DNA of 64,000 nt from Sipunculus nudus (lineage: Eukaryota; Annelida; Sipuncula; Golfingiida; Sipunculidae): positions 73,561,176-73,625,175 of the forward strand of contig CM049316.1 of the NCBI GenBank assembly GCA_026874595.1. The letters are read 5' to 3'. Of this stretch, positions 35,122-46,058 are shown piece after piece (the first letter of the stretch is position 1; each line of letters starts with the position of its first letter). The position numbers and the translations under genes were made by a program. Under the pieces are notes generated by a model. It had not been told where the DNA came from, made no database searches, and saw only the letters and a list, made by a program, of their open reading frames with translations.

Positions 35122-35155
35122 ATTTCCGGCAAGCGCGTGACCTCTGGTCATCTTG
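35122..35155 (+). other. 3' terminal hairpin of element A, decayed CTAG
   Basis: ATTTCCGGCAAGC, GCG, TGACC-TCT-GGTCA, T, CTTG. The last tetranucleotide is CTTG instead of CTAG. A LINE 3' tail (TTTATTTATTTATTCATT) follows at once, so the LINE landed exactly at or next to this end. Confidence 0.7.
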
Positions 35156-35590
35156 TTTATTTATTTATTCATTACAACATCTTTCAGGGTAGCCTTTATC
35201 AGAATAAAATTCTGTTTACAGAAGGGCCCTGTAATACATGGATACATCACAATAAAATACAATATTTAATAAGTCCATAAACAAAAATTACATCATACAA
35301 TCACAGAATTTTATAAGCGAAAACGCGGTGACGTAAACACAGCTAAAGTTAAAGTACAAATATATGTGGTCAAGTTTCGTTATGAAAAGCATGCAACAGA
35401 GTTACTAAATACATAAAAAAGGAGTTAAAATACAAATAAAGCACAATTGTGTACAATATAAATGAAATGTATATAAAAGTCTACATAAGATGCGCATAAG
35501 TACGGTAATGAAAAAATTAGATGACGCAAATATTAGTATTATTTAGCTGTATGCAAGTAGAAAATGAAAGGTTATTATTCTATCTTGGTA

Positions 35591-35896
35591 TTATATGCAA
35601 GGAAATATGTGCGCGCTAGCCTTTAAAAGCTCTTCAGATTGTTGGCATTTTTTAGTTTTGTCGGAAGGCCTTTCCATAGAACACTGCATGCCTGCATAAA
35701 AGGATGAGGTTTTTAGGATTTCTGTGCGTGGTTTCGGAAGATTAACAAGGGAATTTACTGATAAACGGGTGTTATACTGATGAACATCACAGGTAAAAGT
35801 AAAGTTCTTAATAAGATAAGAAGGGGCGAGTCCATTGATACATTTATATGTCAATATCAATAAAAGATAAATTATCGATACTCTATATTCATCCAT
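35591..35896 (-). pseudogene. LINE post-RT C-terminal remnant
   Basis: Reads YKCINGLAPSYLI, then YNTRLSVNSLVNLPKPRTEI and SSFYAGMQCSMERP. This corresponds to the usual end of CR1/Jockey-type ORF2 (K.l.gLaP.YL, R......LP..RT, SF...G...WN.LP), with the WN changed. Confidence 0.65.
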
Positions 35897-36263
35897 CCAT
35901 TGTCATGGATAAATGCCAAGCTGCTGTGCGAGTGATCATAAATGCCTGAGATAATTCTGGCTGCTCGGCCCTGAAGCCGCTGAATTGGAAGACGAAATGT
36001 TCGGGCACAATTTCCCCAAACAGTAAGGCCATAGTCAATATTTGGTTGAATGAACGCGTGTTAATATGTATTCAAAATTTTTTAGGGAGGAATTTGCTAA
36101 GTCAGTGCAGTAGTCCTATCTTCGAGCATAAATTCTTTATTACTACTTTTGTCTGATTCTTCCAGGAAAGATGGCGGTCAATTTCAATGCCCAAATGGCG
36201 AACATCATCAACACTCACTATATATAACAATTTCCTACACTAATTGATAGGTTATCGTCAGAC

Positions 36264-36970
36264 CTACGTTGTTTTGAGTGTATTAACGTCGAAGCTGATT
36301 TTTTCGGCATTTATTGAAAGCTTATTATTACGCATCCAATTAACTACTTGGGAAAGGCCAGTCTGAAGTTTTTTTTGGGCAGTAATAACGTCGGGGCCGT
36401 TTACATATATCGTGATATCATCGGCATAGATAGAGCATTTTGCTCCAGGGACATTAGCAGGTAAGTCGTTCAGATATATTAAAAAGAGTATTGTACCGAG
36501 GACGGTGCCTTGAGGTACACCTGTTGTTATAATTTTTACATCCGAAAAACTATTTGCGAAGGTTACATATAGTTTGCCATCATTTAAATATGAATGAAAC
36601 CACTTTAGAGAAGTCTCATAAACTCCATATTGTTCTAATTTGTTCAAAAGAACACTGTGTTTTAGTGAATCAAAGCCCTTTTTACATCGAGAAAACACGC
36701 GGCATTAAGATTGCCCTGATCAATAATAGAGAGCCAGTTGTCAACTAAATGATGAAGAGCAGTTTGAGTGGAGTTATTTGACAGGAAAGCAGTTTGTTCA
36801 GTTGAGAGGAGATTATGATTCCGTAAATAAGCAATAAAAGAAACTTTGACGTGTTTTTCAAGAATTTTGACAATATTACACGTTACAGATATAGGACGGT
36901 AATTACCTATTTCGTTTAATTTACCCTTACCATATGTCGCAAATGATCCGCTTTCTGTGGTCTTTCTCAC
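36264..36970 (-). pseudogene. LINE reverse transcriptase, frameshifted
   Basis: Motifs in order: NYRPISVTCNIVKILEKHV, LSTEQTAFLSNNSTQTAL, CFLDVK (then a one-base slip in an A run near 36690), KGFDSLKHSVLLNKLEQYGV, GVPQGTVLGTILFLIYLNDL and IYADDITIYV with the catalytic YADD. This set is typical of the CR1/L2/Jockey group. Both catalytic regions are still readable, so decay is moderate. It would copy element RNA at the nicked target. Confidence 0.85.
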
Positions 36971-37093
36971 TCATTGAATCCAGTGTTCACAAATCATCTT
37001 ATATGATTAATATAAGTTTATAACAGTTACATTTTTATTCTCTGATGTTAACCTTTTGCTTGTATAAATACCAGGGAGAGAGAGAGCACAAAG

Positions 37094-38724
37094 ATGAAGT
37101 TCCAGCCTCCGCTACACACAATGCTTTTGGCACAGCACTACAGATTTAGGCCGTGTGACGTCACATTTCGAGTCGGTGATTGCTCAGTATCCGCTCATCG
37201 CTGTGTTATGTCCATGGCCTCGGAGGATTTTTACAAACTGCTCTGTGGTTTCTTCAGAGAAAAAGACGAAAAAGAGATCGACATGACGGAACTTTTTAAC
37301 TCTATATCAGACCTACAGGTCATCATTGATTATATTTATGGAAAGGATGTTGATTTACGGGAAGAAAATATACTTCAAATATTTAATGCATCGAAACTTT
37401 TCATACTTGAAGATCTCGCCGAAGAATGTGTTAAGTTCTTGAGCACGAACTTGACCCTGAGGAATTGTCTGTTCTTTTGGGCAGTAGCAAAAGTATATGA
37501 TCTGACATAACTTTACTTCTCATGTAAAACAATTGTGACGAGTCGCTTTCATGATGTAATCAGAAAAACAGAGGAAGCATTTTATGTTCTCCCCGGACCC
37601 TTGCGCTGGATGGTCAATGCTGGTTTGACTCATTTTTGTACTTTTACAGAATGGGAGGGGTTTCTAGAACAATGGGCTTTGACAGGAATTACAGAAGAAC
37701 ACATTCAGACCAAGGAGATACTCTTTTTACAGTATAAAGAAACAGCTGACATGAACCAGACTGAACTGATCAGCACCTACATTGAAAGCGCACAGGATAA
37801 TCTCCAGCGTGAGACTCTGGAGCAAGATACATCTCAGGAACAGAGAGCTCGACCAAGCTGCTATTTTAATAATATGACTATACCAGATATCAGAATTGTG
37901 TCATTGGACAAAGTTATTGATGGAGATGTTAACGAAGAGGTTTTGCTTTGCACACATCCAAAGGAATCGTTCATTTATCGCCCAAAGTTAAACAGATGGC
38001 TCTGTCTAAGAAACACAACTGTCAAAGAATATCCAAATGGTCAAATAATCCTCGGGGTCTGGAGGTCAGGCTTATATTTATTCAGGAAAACGAACAAAGG
38101 AGGAATCCTGCATAATGTTATGGATGGGTCAGGATAAAGGTTCCTCCACCTGGTGAAGTGTCAGTTAAATATTATTTTGGAGTTCAAGGGGAACTTTATT
38201 GCTTAGAACATTCATCTTGGCAAAGTGATTCAAACAAAGGTCCGATGTTTTCAGTGTTCCGCTACGATGGAAATCTTCTTCCTTGGCAGCATGTATGCTG
38301 TACGTCTGATTCATTTGGCAAAACTGGGAGAATATTGTTTTTTGTAGAGGATTATTTAGGGGAAGTAAATATACTTACAGAAGTACAAATATATGATTAT
38401 GAAACTGCTGTACTTCATTCTTTCAACACGAAAAATGAAAAATTTAAACTTGAAAGCATAGTTCCATCTAGAATGTATGAGAGCGCACCTCTCTATGGCT
38501 ACTCGTATAGGGACTGTGTTTTATTTGTGTTTCATAACAAATTATTATTATACACTGTATCTAACAAGAAATGGCAGAGCCAAAAGGAGGACACTTTTCT
38601 GAATATAAAGGCTGGTTTAGGCTATTGTGGTCCTAGCAACAACTTGTTCAGAATATGTTACATAATTATTATTACTCTCTTTATTATTGTTACTACCTAT
38701 ATACAAATTATAGGTATCTTATAA
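37094..38724 (+). pseudogene. intronless BTB-BACK-Kelch gene, nonsense and frameshift
   Basis: The ATG at 37094 opens a BTB domain (CDVTFRVGDCSVSAHRCVMS, then FREKDEKEIDMTELF and DYIYGKDVDLREENILQIFN). BACK starts with CLFFWAVAKVYDLT. A TAA at 37508 interrupts it, but the same frame continues at once (LYFSCKTIVTSRFHDVIRKT), so the TAA replaces one codon. Kelch-like sequence follows (TKEILFLQYKE, FIYRPKLNRWLCLRNTT, GVWRSGLYLFRK). A frameshift near 38130 moves to the frame KVPPPGEVSVKYYFG, which runs to a TAA at 38722. Total is about 540 aa, normal for BTB-Kelch Cullin-3 adaptors. The hydrophobic C-terminal tail (ICYIIIITLFIIVTTYI) is unusual. Lack of introns fits retro-copied or lineage-expanded BTB-Kelch genes. 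If the two lesions are real the gene is dead; sequencing error is the alternative. Confidence 0.8.
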
Positions 38725-39227
38725 ATTTGCGACTACTAGGCAGATATAAAAATAGACATTAATTGTCTACTTTCCTATCAACTGGCATTTCATTTATATG
38801 TCGTTATCATCAAAACAGATTTTTATCAATGAACCTACAGGCCATGCAACATTTTGCCAACCGGCTTGCTTCTGATATGTAGTCTGTTCAATATGTAGAT
38901 TCAATAATAAATTAGATTTATAAAAATGATTTTTTTTTTCATTATAAGAATAACGTCAGAATAGTCTTTTTGTCTGCATATTCGATATTGGAAACCCTTG
39001 ACTGAGCTAGCTAATTAACTCTGGATACCCATAAGATGCACCTGTTACAACAATCAGAAGAGGATCTGAGTAAAACTTTTTGAGGTATCGCGTCGCATAT
39101 AAAATGTAAACATTTTGTACAAAATAATTCACAAAACTTTGTCCAGTAACTGTAGTACTTTATAAAAATAATATGTCTGGTAAATTTTCTTGGCTCCCCG
39201 AGAATTTGCACTAGGATATACTTATCC
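38725..39227. other. non-coding stretch
   Basis: AT-rich. AATAATAAATTAGA near 38906 could serve as a poly(A) region for the Kelch sequence. Otherwise nothing. Confidence 0.35.
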
Positions 39228-39395
39228 TCACACTGAAATACCGTTTATACAGCTATAATGACGATACCTGAGTACGGGACATCTTTCTTCTAAACGTCCA
39301 TAAGTATTTTCAAGGATACCCATTTTGTGTCTATTCATAACCTGTATGCAGTCATTCATTAAATTTAGGTTTATTAATCTGATATATAGTTGCTA
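39228..39395 (+). repeat. dispersed repeat shared with 15020-15185
   Basis: Second copy, same orientation. See the landmarks listed for 15020-15185. The upstream part (39010-39227) does not match, so the repeat boundary lies near 39228. Confidence 0.75.
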
Positions 39396-40316
39396 CTATA
39401 CTCGCTTAACTTTCGTGAAATTGTAGGTGCGAAATTCGAAATATTATTATTATTATTTTTTTTTTCAGTATAAAGCCTTGGCAAGGGGGTGGGATATGGG
39501 GAATATTATGGACATAATTAAAAGTAAAACGGGACCTCGCAAGTTTGTAAGTATAAGTGATAAAGTATATATGTGTGTGTGTGTGTGTGTATTTTGTAAG
39601 TATGCGTCCTCGCACGTAGGCCTGAGAGGAAAACAACGTCTGTCACTCTGTGAGACCACCTCATGTCCACGGCAACCACCCAACGTTCTAATCGTGTAAG
39701 ACATTCACATTTATTAATGGAAATTTGTTATTAAAATTGCCACCTTTCAAATGTTGATGTAAGTATCCACTTTTCAGTGACATTCATGTGAGCATATATT
39801 ATTTTATTGCATGTGAGAATATTTTGTCTCTCAAAGGTTGGGTGTCACTGCAGGTCGAGTCTGGGAGGATTCTATACTTTTATTCTGAAAGGGCCATTAT
39901 TACGTCTTGTAGTTTTCAGGAAATATATTTATCCCCCTCTCTCTCTTTCAGTTTAAAAACAACAGAAAACAAATACGTTTTTTTTTCTTTTTGGTACACA
40001 TTCACATATAACTGCAGTGTTTTAAACAAAATCAAAAATACCAATATAAAGTATATCCTTATACGACAGCGTTTGTGGGCATGCATTTTTATGCAAGCCA
40101 TTAGTTATTATAAATTCATTTTGATGATAAAGTCATACGCTGAAGTATTCATCTATAAGTATATGTTTGTATATAAGTTTTAATCATAAAAGAAACTACA
40201 AAATATTGTGTGACAGATAAATATTTCTGATATAATTAATATCTTTGTAATTTCTTGCAACTTGATGCCACTACAGTATTAAGTAAGCCTGTCACATGAC
40301 CTCATGTCACTTGAGA

Positions 40317-40550
40317 TATAAATGCACAAATAGTCTTCTTTCATTGTGTTGAGCTGGGAATCCCAGTCCCCCGCGTCCTATAAAATCCTTTCATACACTT
40401 GTCAATGCGAGCGTGCTTTCTCGTGGACTCCTCCAGGGGGCGGTGCACGTATCTGCCGTACTCTGTTGAGGAGCGGACCGGCACTGATCGGGAAAGTTCC
40501 TGGGACAATAATAATAATAAAAATAATAATAATAAAGAAATTTTCCTCAT
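40317..40550 (+). mobile_element. SINE-like retroposon candidate
   Basis: A GC-richer unit of about 185 bp (TTGAGCTGGGAATCCCAGTC, GTGGACTCCTCCAGGGGGCG, TTGAGGAGCGGACCGGCACT) ends in (AATA)n at 40508-40535, as retroposons do. No clear A and B boxes were seen, so the class is uncertain. It also carries a CTCF-like core, CCTCCAGGGGGCGG. Confidence 0.35.
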
Positions 40551-40559
40551 GGATTAGGT

Positions 40560-41188
40560 AAAATTATAGCTTAATATCCTATTATTAAAATAAATTTAGC
40601 CTAATTACATATCAAAAAGGAAGCGTACAGGAGAAAAATTTTCAGTTAAGTATAACATAGAACGAGGGTACCAACCCCCATCCCCCACACACTTTTTGGC
40701 CAAAGGGTGGAGGTCAGTGTGGCCTTTCTAAATTCCATCAATTTGAATGGAAAAATCCATTGTATTTCTTCTCAGTCTTCATTCCTAAGGTTAAAACAAC
40801 TGTGACTTAATTTCTTAACTGCGTTTAGTGATATAGGTCATTATTGTATAGTTTTTGAGGTAAGGGAATTACAATTAATGCAATTCATTTAAGTGAGAAC
40901 GGTTTGAAATATACTTGTTATATTTAAACTGATAACCTGATAGAGAAGTCTGCTTTTGAATATAACAATATTTATATTGCTCAATGTGGCTTAATATATG
41001 GCTGAAATCAGGTTAGTTTTCTGTAAATTAATTGTTTACTGAATTGACACTAGGGGGCGCTACCTATCGGACCATCGGTGTCTCGTTCAAGTGAGATTAT
41101 CATGGATATTTGAGGAAACAACATTCCCCGTCATGTCATTGGTTATTCTATTGAGAGTGGCAATTTGTCATGGAATTACAAACTGTTG
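40560..41188. other. 3' flank of the minus-strand CFAP90-like gene
   Basis: Non-coding. A CTCF-consensus-like sequence (ACACTAGGGGGCGC) lies at 41047-41060. Possible poly(A) signals for the minus-strand gene are not clear-cut. Confidence 0.35.
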
Positions 41189-43657
41189 TCATGAATATTC
41201 ATGAGGAAGGTCACTGACCTCTGACTGCATGTCTAGTCCCACTGTGTGCTGTCTGTCATCTCTGTGGAGCTTACTGTTGTAGTCAGGAGTCACGTGGAAC
41301 ATGCGGTCATACGTGGACGCTGCATCATGCTGAAATTATAATAATGTATTAATTAACTCAAATAATGTCAGTAATTGTTTCACATGAGCTGACGCTACAA
41401 TGCAGACCTAAAGATAACAAAACCATAAAAATAGCACGTGTATTACCCAAACATGTCGGATTAACAGAGAGATAACGAATATTATATGAATTCAAAAGAA
41501 CTGAAGAAAGATTACATTTTTCGTGGGATATATATTACATTATTGCTTAAACTTGAATAATTCTATATAGGCGACCAGGTGAAATAGCGAGTCATGGTTA
41601 CTGAACATTCAAGAAAGTCACATGTAGGCAAGATTACTTTTTTTCTGATATTTATTAATCTACAGTTTGCGGTCACACGCACCCAATCCAATATTATGAA
41701 CCATTTGTTATACATAAAACAAATAAAAGGTAGAAAAATAAAAGAAAACTGTATGTGCAGTGGCGTTAAAAAATCACAGAGTAGAACAAAAAGGCAGTTT
41801 GAAAAAAATATCCGCACATGTCAGTGACTATATCTTTCACGGCAGTCTACAGATGGCAGCACCATACAAGTCCATTGGTGCGTCGAATAAAGAGTCGGGG
41901 TCGTAACACGTGATACTTGCATGATCGTACTTTCTTTGTATTTAATGCATTGCACAAACAGGAATTAAAATTGGAGGAGAAAGAATTAACGTTTCCTGAG
42001 CACCTGAGTGGAATCCCATCTCTCTTAATTTCATTGGAAAAATGGCATGTTAAAAATCCAGTGAACAACGTTTTGCACGCCCCCCCCCCCTCCCCCCCCC
42101 CGGGCAAGTCCCCCCTCCCCCCCCCGGGCAAGTCCCCCCTCCCCCCCCCCCCCGGGCAAGTCCCCCCTCCCCCCCCCCCCCCCGGGCAAGTCCCCCCTCC
42201 CCCCCCCCCCCCCCAAGAGTAGTACGTCATTCCTGATACATCGGACCAAGCTGCCCCCTGCATTTATAACTAGACATATAGCGCCAAACTATTTTCAGTC
42301 TACATAAGCGTTAGTGATAGCTCAGGCACGCCATAACAAGATAGAACAAAATATCTATAAACATAAATATATTTATTAATACACTTATAAGCAGACAGCA
42401 CCAAACGTGTAAAAGCAGAGTTTCATTTTACACAAAGATTAGTGACAGTTAAGGATGCCGTGATATAAAAGAACAGCAATTATCATTATAGCTGCCCCCG
42501 TAAGTGGTATTATATGTATTATATACATGTATTGTACAGGTGTGCATGTTTTGTTGAGTGAATTACCAGTCTGTAGCTCCAATATAGATATCTATGAAGC
42601 TGAAATTTGAAATATCAATCAATTAATTACGGAAGGATACACTACTTTCGCGCATGTCAAAATGTTTTCGTTTGTCAAATCCTAGCAAGGACTCAGTATT
42701 AATATGTAATCAATTTGACGGTTGAGGTTGATATTAAGTTACCAAAAGACACACACTTGTATACATACGCACACAAAATTGTCTCGTGCTCAATTAATGT
42801 TAATTTGTGAAAGTAATTTCGATCCGGATTTAATACATGCAGCAAAATACTGTCACCGGATTTTTACATGAAATCTTGTTAGTTTAAATCATAAAGTATG
42901 GCTTTCATTATTTCCCATATTTGAATGCTGAAAAGTCCATTAAATATATATGTGATATATATTAAACCTTTATCTGATTAATTACCTTGTTTGCTTTGTT
43001 GAAATACGACAGAGGCTGAGATAGCTCCTCACTGCTGTACTGCTTCACTCCACTGAAGATGGCGCTACCATCACCTTTAATGGCTATGTGATTCTTGTGG
43101 ATTCCAGCCTCTTTCTGAAATGAAAATATTTAAACATTTTTATAGTTATGCAAATTAAAAGGTAAATTCGATAAAACCGTACTTGAACAAAGAGAGGCTT
43201 CGGTTACATTGGGAAAGGGGGGGGGAGGGTGTAAAACGACAAGAATTACATTTAAGAATTGGTCAAAGGATCGACCTAAAACTCGAAATCAAAAAAAGAT
43301 ATACGAATAACCTCGCTGTCTTAAGCTTAATGTTACTCATATAAATTCAAATGTTATACTTATATTATTGTTTTGAAATAAATTTAAATATGACTGATCC
43401 ATGGCGGTTTAAAACTTAATAATATAAAACGGCGGGAAATATGTTTTGTGGGAACAAGTTTGCATTCAATCATTTCGATACTTTAAGTCTATGCTATTAA
43501 CTGCATATATGTGGTTGTATTGGGTCTTCGTAGTTTTGAAATCTTAGAAAAAAATAGCAGTTCTTACCTTTGTGTATTCCTTCCATTGCCCTGCTATTTC
43601 TTCTGGTGATAACTCCTGCAGGCCATAGTTAGACATTTTCTTCCCATCTTCATCCAT
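41189..43657 (-). CDS. CFAP90 (C5orf49/DUF4541)-like ciliary protein, three coding exons
   Basis: Coding parts are complement(43568-43657), complement(42986-43114) and complement(41189-41329). Exon 2 is 43568-43696, with the ATG at 43657 in a good context (A at -3, G at +4). Junctions are consensus: ACAAAG|GTAAG, CATTTCAG|AAAGAG, AACAAG|GTAATT and AATTTCAG|CATGAT. All are phase 0 and the frame stays open to TGA at 41189. The product is 119 aa. It begins MDEDGKKMSNYGLQELSPEE. It continues with PLSYFNKANK and then HDAASTYDRMFHV, YNSKLHRDDRQHTVGLDM and LPHEYS. The order SYFN, YDRMFH, YN.KLHRDDR.H, SEY is how I remember the CFAP90 family of axonemal microtubule inner proteins. That assignment is from memory of the family pattern. 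The final SSEYGRR-like end of relatives is shortened here. No signal peptide or membrane segment. Confidence 0.7.
42079..42213 (+). repeat. C-rich minisatellite (CCCGGGCAAGTCCCCCC)
   Basis: Four copies of CCCGGGCAAGTCCCCCCTCC separated by C runs of growing length (about 7 to 15). The G-rich complement can form G-quadruplexes. It lies in the last intron of the CFAP90-like gene, on its G-rich sense strand. Run lengths are unreliable in any assembly. The PPPP and GGGG open frames are artefacts. Confidence 0.85.
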
Positions 43658-43696
43658 AGTTGATTTTCGGTGAGTCCTGACGAAATCAAGTAAAAT

Positions 43697-44578
43697 CTGT
43701 GATAAGAAATGATAGGTAAAGTCTAGATATGTGTTTACAAATGTTGCTTGCGTTTTGATGCTGTAAAATGAGTTCTATATTGCATGGCAAAATGTATGAC
43801 GACGTTCGTTGTCAAGACGATCCATGCACGACTGTGACGTCATAAAAATATTAGCATACACGTACACATGATGAAACTTATCTCGCGCTCTTAAGTGTAC
43901 TCACTGGGTTGGCGCTGTTTATGAAAATGGAGGGATTGCAAGAAAAATAAACGTTCATATTATTTATTACACTGTACATTTCAAACACTTTTTTAATACC
44001 CAATGCTTTATTCAGTTGAATATTTTCCCAAATATGGCTCTCGGTATAGTCATATGTACATGTAAATTATGTACGGTCATATGTAAATTAATAAATCGAT
44101 TGTAGGTCTATCGTACAAACGATTTACTTCAGAAAAAAAGTACGCAAAATTTATTTTATGTTAAACATAAAACTTGAGTCAAACGCATTTAACGACACGC
44201 TTGATAACTGTACACAAAATTATAATTCAAAATAAGACAGCTATATTAACAAACATTACAATGATGGCATCGTAATACATGCATGCAAGTATAGTATATA
44301 TGTCAGATTAAAAGAATTGAACCTGGGCTTAAAACGATGGATATGCGAGACTCGACATAAAATCAGACATTGGTGAGTTTGAACGCAGTGTTTGAAAACA
44401 TGTTTTATACCAATTACTTAGCGGTTAAGTGCTGTTTAATTAACATAATACTTCATGGTACATTATCTGTAAAAGTAAAATTTAGTAAAAATATTAATTT
44501 ATAAATATATATGTGTGTACGGAATAAGAAGACAAGTTAAGCGAAGTTCTCATGTTAAGAAAAATAATTTAAACTTAC
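43697..44578 (-). other. intron 1 of the CFAP90-like gene
   Basis: Between the 5' leader exon (ending 44579, CTG|GTAAGT) and the 3' splice site TTCTTATCACAG before 43696. AT-rich; no other exon seen. Confidence 0.5.
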
Positions 44579-44680
44579 CAGTTAAGTGTTGCTTTGCAGA
44601 CTTATAAGATACAACTTTATAAACAATGAATATCTCTGCTGAACTGGTCGTTTCTTGGGGTGTATTAGCACTTTATATAC
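44579..44680 (-). promoter_or_regulatory. TATA promoter and 5' leader exon of the CFAP90-like gene
   Basis: Read on the minus strand, TATATAAAG lies at 44679-44671. A start site would be expected about 30 bp downstream, near 44645. A leader without ATG follows and ends in a consensus donor, CTG|GTAAGT (last exon base 44579). The leader could instead be an internal exon (a CAG precedes AGATATTC), with the real start further right. Confidence 0.45.
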
Positions 44681-45834
44681 ATGTCTAGTATTGGCAGACA
44701 GACGGACGTCACCCGGTAGTGACGTACAGTTTATTGCACTAGTCTAGGTGATATACATTATTGATTAAACTGATCTTGTGTAGGTGTTATAATGCTGTCT
44801 CGGCTGACTGTATATGTATGTCACACTAGCTGGCGGTCTGGTGAACAGGTTTGTAGCGGGTACAAGCCCCGGTAAACAAACTCTTGACAAGTGGCTAAGG
44901 AACCAATCAATTACGGAACTAATTAGACTTATTGGTGACCTGCATAAGCATAGTAACAACGATTTTTTTTTAAATATGATTATATACAATTTTATAATGA
45001 AAAACGACCACTTTATGGATGGGGTGGATAAATGAACATATATAATTCGGTTACCGCAGAATATCAGAGATTTTGGAGGAATTGTAAACATGTAAAGAAA
45101 TTCATGCTCTTAAAAGTCTGTTACAAAGAAAATAAATATACAGAGGACAATTTGAAATTTAATGCTGCATCTGGATGTTAAGGTATCCTAATTTTTTTAA
45201 ACCCCTGTATCTCAATTCAACTCAAAAGTGCTTAAATTCAAACATAAAGTGTACATTATTTTAAACCTGGAACCGTGATGTTTCTGATAGTATACATGTT
45301 TTTGTATTTTTCAATCATTTTCACATAATTTTTGCAACGTTAAAAAATGATTTTTTGAAGGGTGCACTATTTTAAGACCCCACTTACAATAATACCCCTT
45401 TCTAATGGGATAATTAATATTAAACTACAGACAATATCTCAAAATCATTTTTGTTTGTTTTTTTTTTTTCATCTATCATGATTCTATCTAATCTTAAACT
45501 GAAACTTTAAGTTTTTATTTAACAATTTATAGTATGAAACTTTCAGGTTCGGCGGGTTCGGCACGCCATTAATCAATAAATGATTTTAAAATACTTTTCG
45601 TGCGTATACATAAGTGCATGAATACAACTATAGCTTTCATATATACAACCAACAGATGCACTGAACCATATGTTGTGTACATGCCATTTAATATAACACG
45701 AATATAATCATATATGATATAATATGTCATACATTTCAAATGTATATGCCCTCTATATTTTATAAATGCCTTCTTAAAGAAGAATAAATATCGTGAAATT
45801 AAAAGAATACCTTAATTGGTATGTTAAAGGCACG
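44681..45834. other. non-coding stretch
   Basis: AT-rich and without recognised genes or repeats. A short GACAGACGGACG word occurs at 44697-44708. Confidence 0.35.
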
Positions 45835-45863
45835 CTCTCTCTCTATATATATTTCTCTATATT

Positions 45864-45945
<82 letters not shown>
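45835..45945 (+). repeat. (TC)n(TA)n compound microsatellite
   Basis: TC tracts broken by TATATATTTC, then a run of about 40 bp of TA. Confidence 0.95.
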
Positions 45946-45948
<3 letters not shown>

Positions 45949-46014
45949 AAATATACTTTAAACAGATAACGTTTAGATTTAGTGTCAATAATGTAACGAA
46001 AACAACAAGCCCTA

Positions 46015-46018
<4 letters not shown>

Positions 46019-46056
<38 letters not shown>
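46019..46056. repeat. (AC)n microsatellite
   Basis: A pure AC run of about 38 bp. Confidence 0.95.

Positions 46057-46058
<2 letters not shown>

Larger units (their letters stand above)
25861..35155 (+). mobile_element. nested block of Helentron/pearl-like elements (outer element A)
   Basis: Outer element of a bracket-like nest. Its 5' end is at 25861: TTGCTTGCCGGAAATC with hairpin partner GATTTCGGCAAGC at 25880-25892, then TGTCTGTTTGTCT. Its 3' end is at 35122-35155: ATTTCCGGCAAGC, then hairpin TGACC-TCT-GGTCA, then TCTTG. Other elements opened inside its GTTT tract (25937, 26020, 27808) and closed at 27803, 31064 and 32986. A's own body resumes at 32987 with TTTG repeats and GTCACGACTCTCCAGGTCAC. 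Own length is about 2.25 kb. It encodes nothing. Confidence 0.65.
35156..36985 (-). mobile_element. decayed CR1/Jockey-group LINE
   Basis: Minus-strand non-LTR retrotransposon, 5'-truncated. RT coding runs from about 36970 down to 36264 and a C-terminal remnant is at 35896-35591. An untranslated end then terminates in (AATAAAT)n at 35172-35156. Its 3' tail abuts the 3' end of element A. Reading frames are broken by at least one frameshift in the RT and stops between 36264 and 35896. Confidence 0.8.

Noticed and set aside
40341-40561. Frames on both strands over the SINE-like unit
   Set aside because: The unit ends in an (AATA)n tail and has no conserved protein; non-coding retroposon is more likely.
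41847-42263. Proline-rich and glycine-rich frames
   Set aside because: Produced by the C-rich minisatellite.
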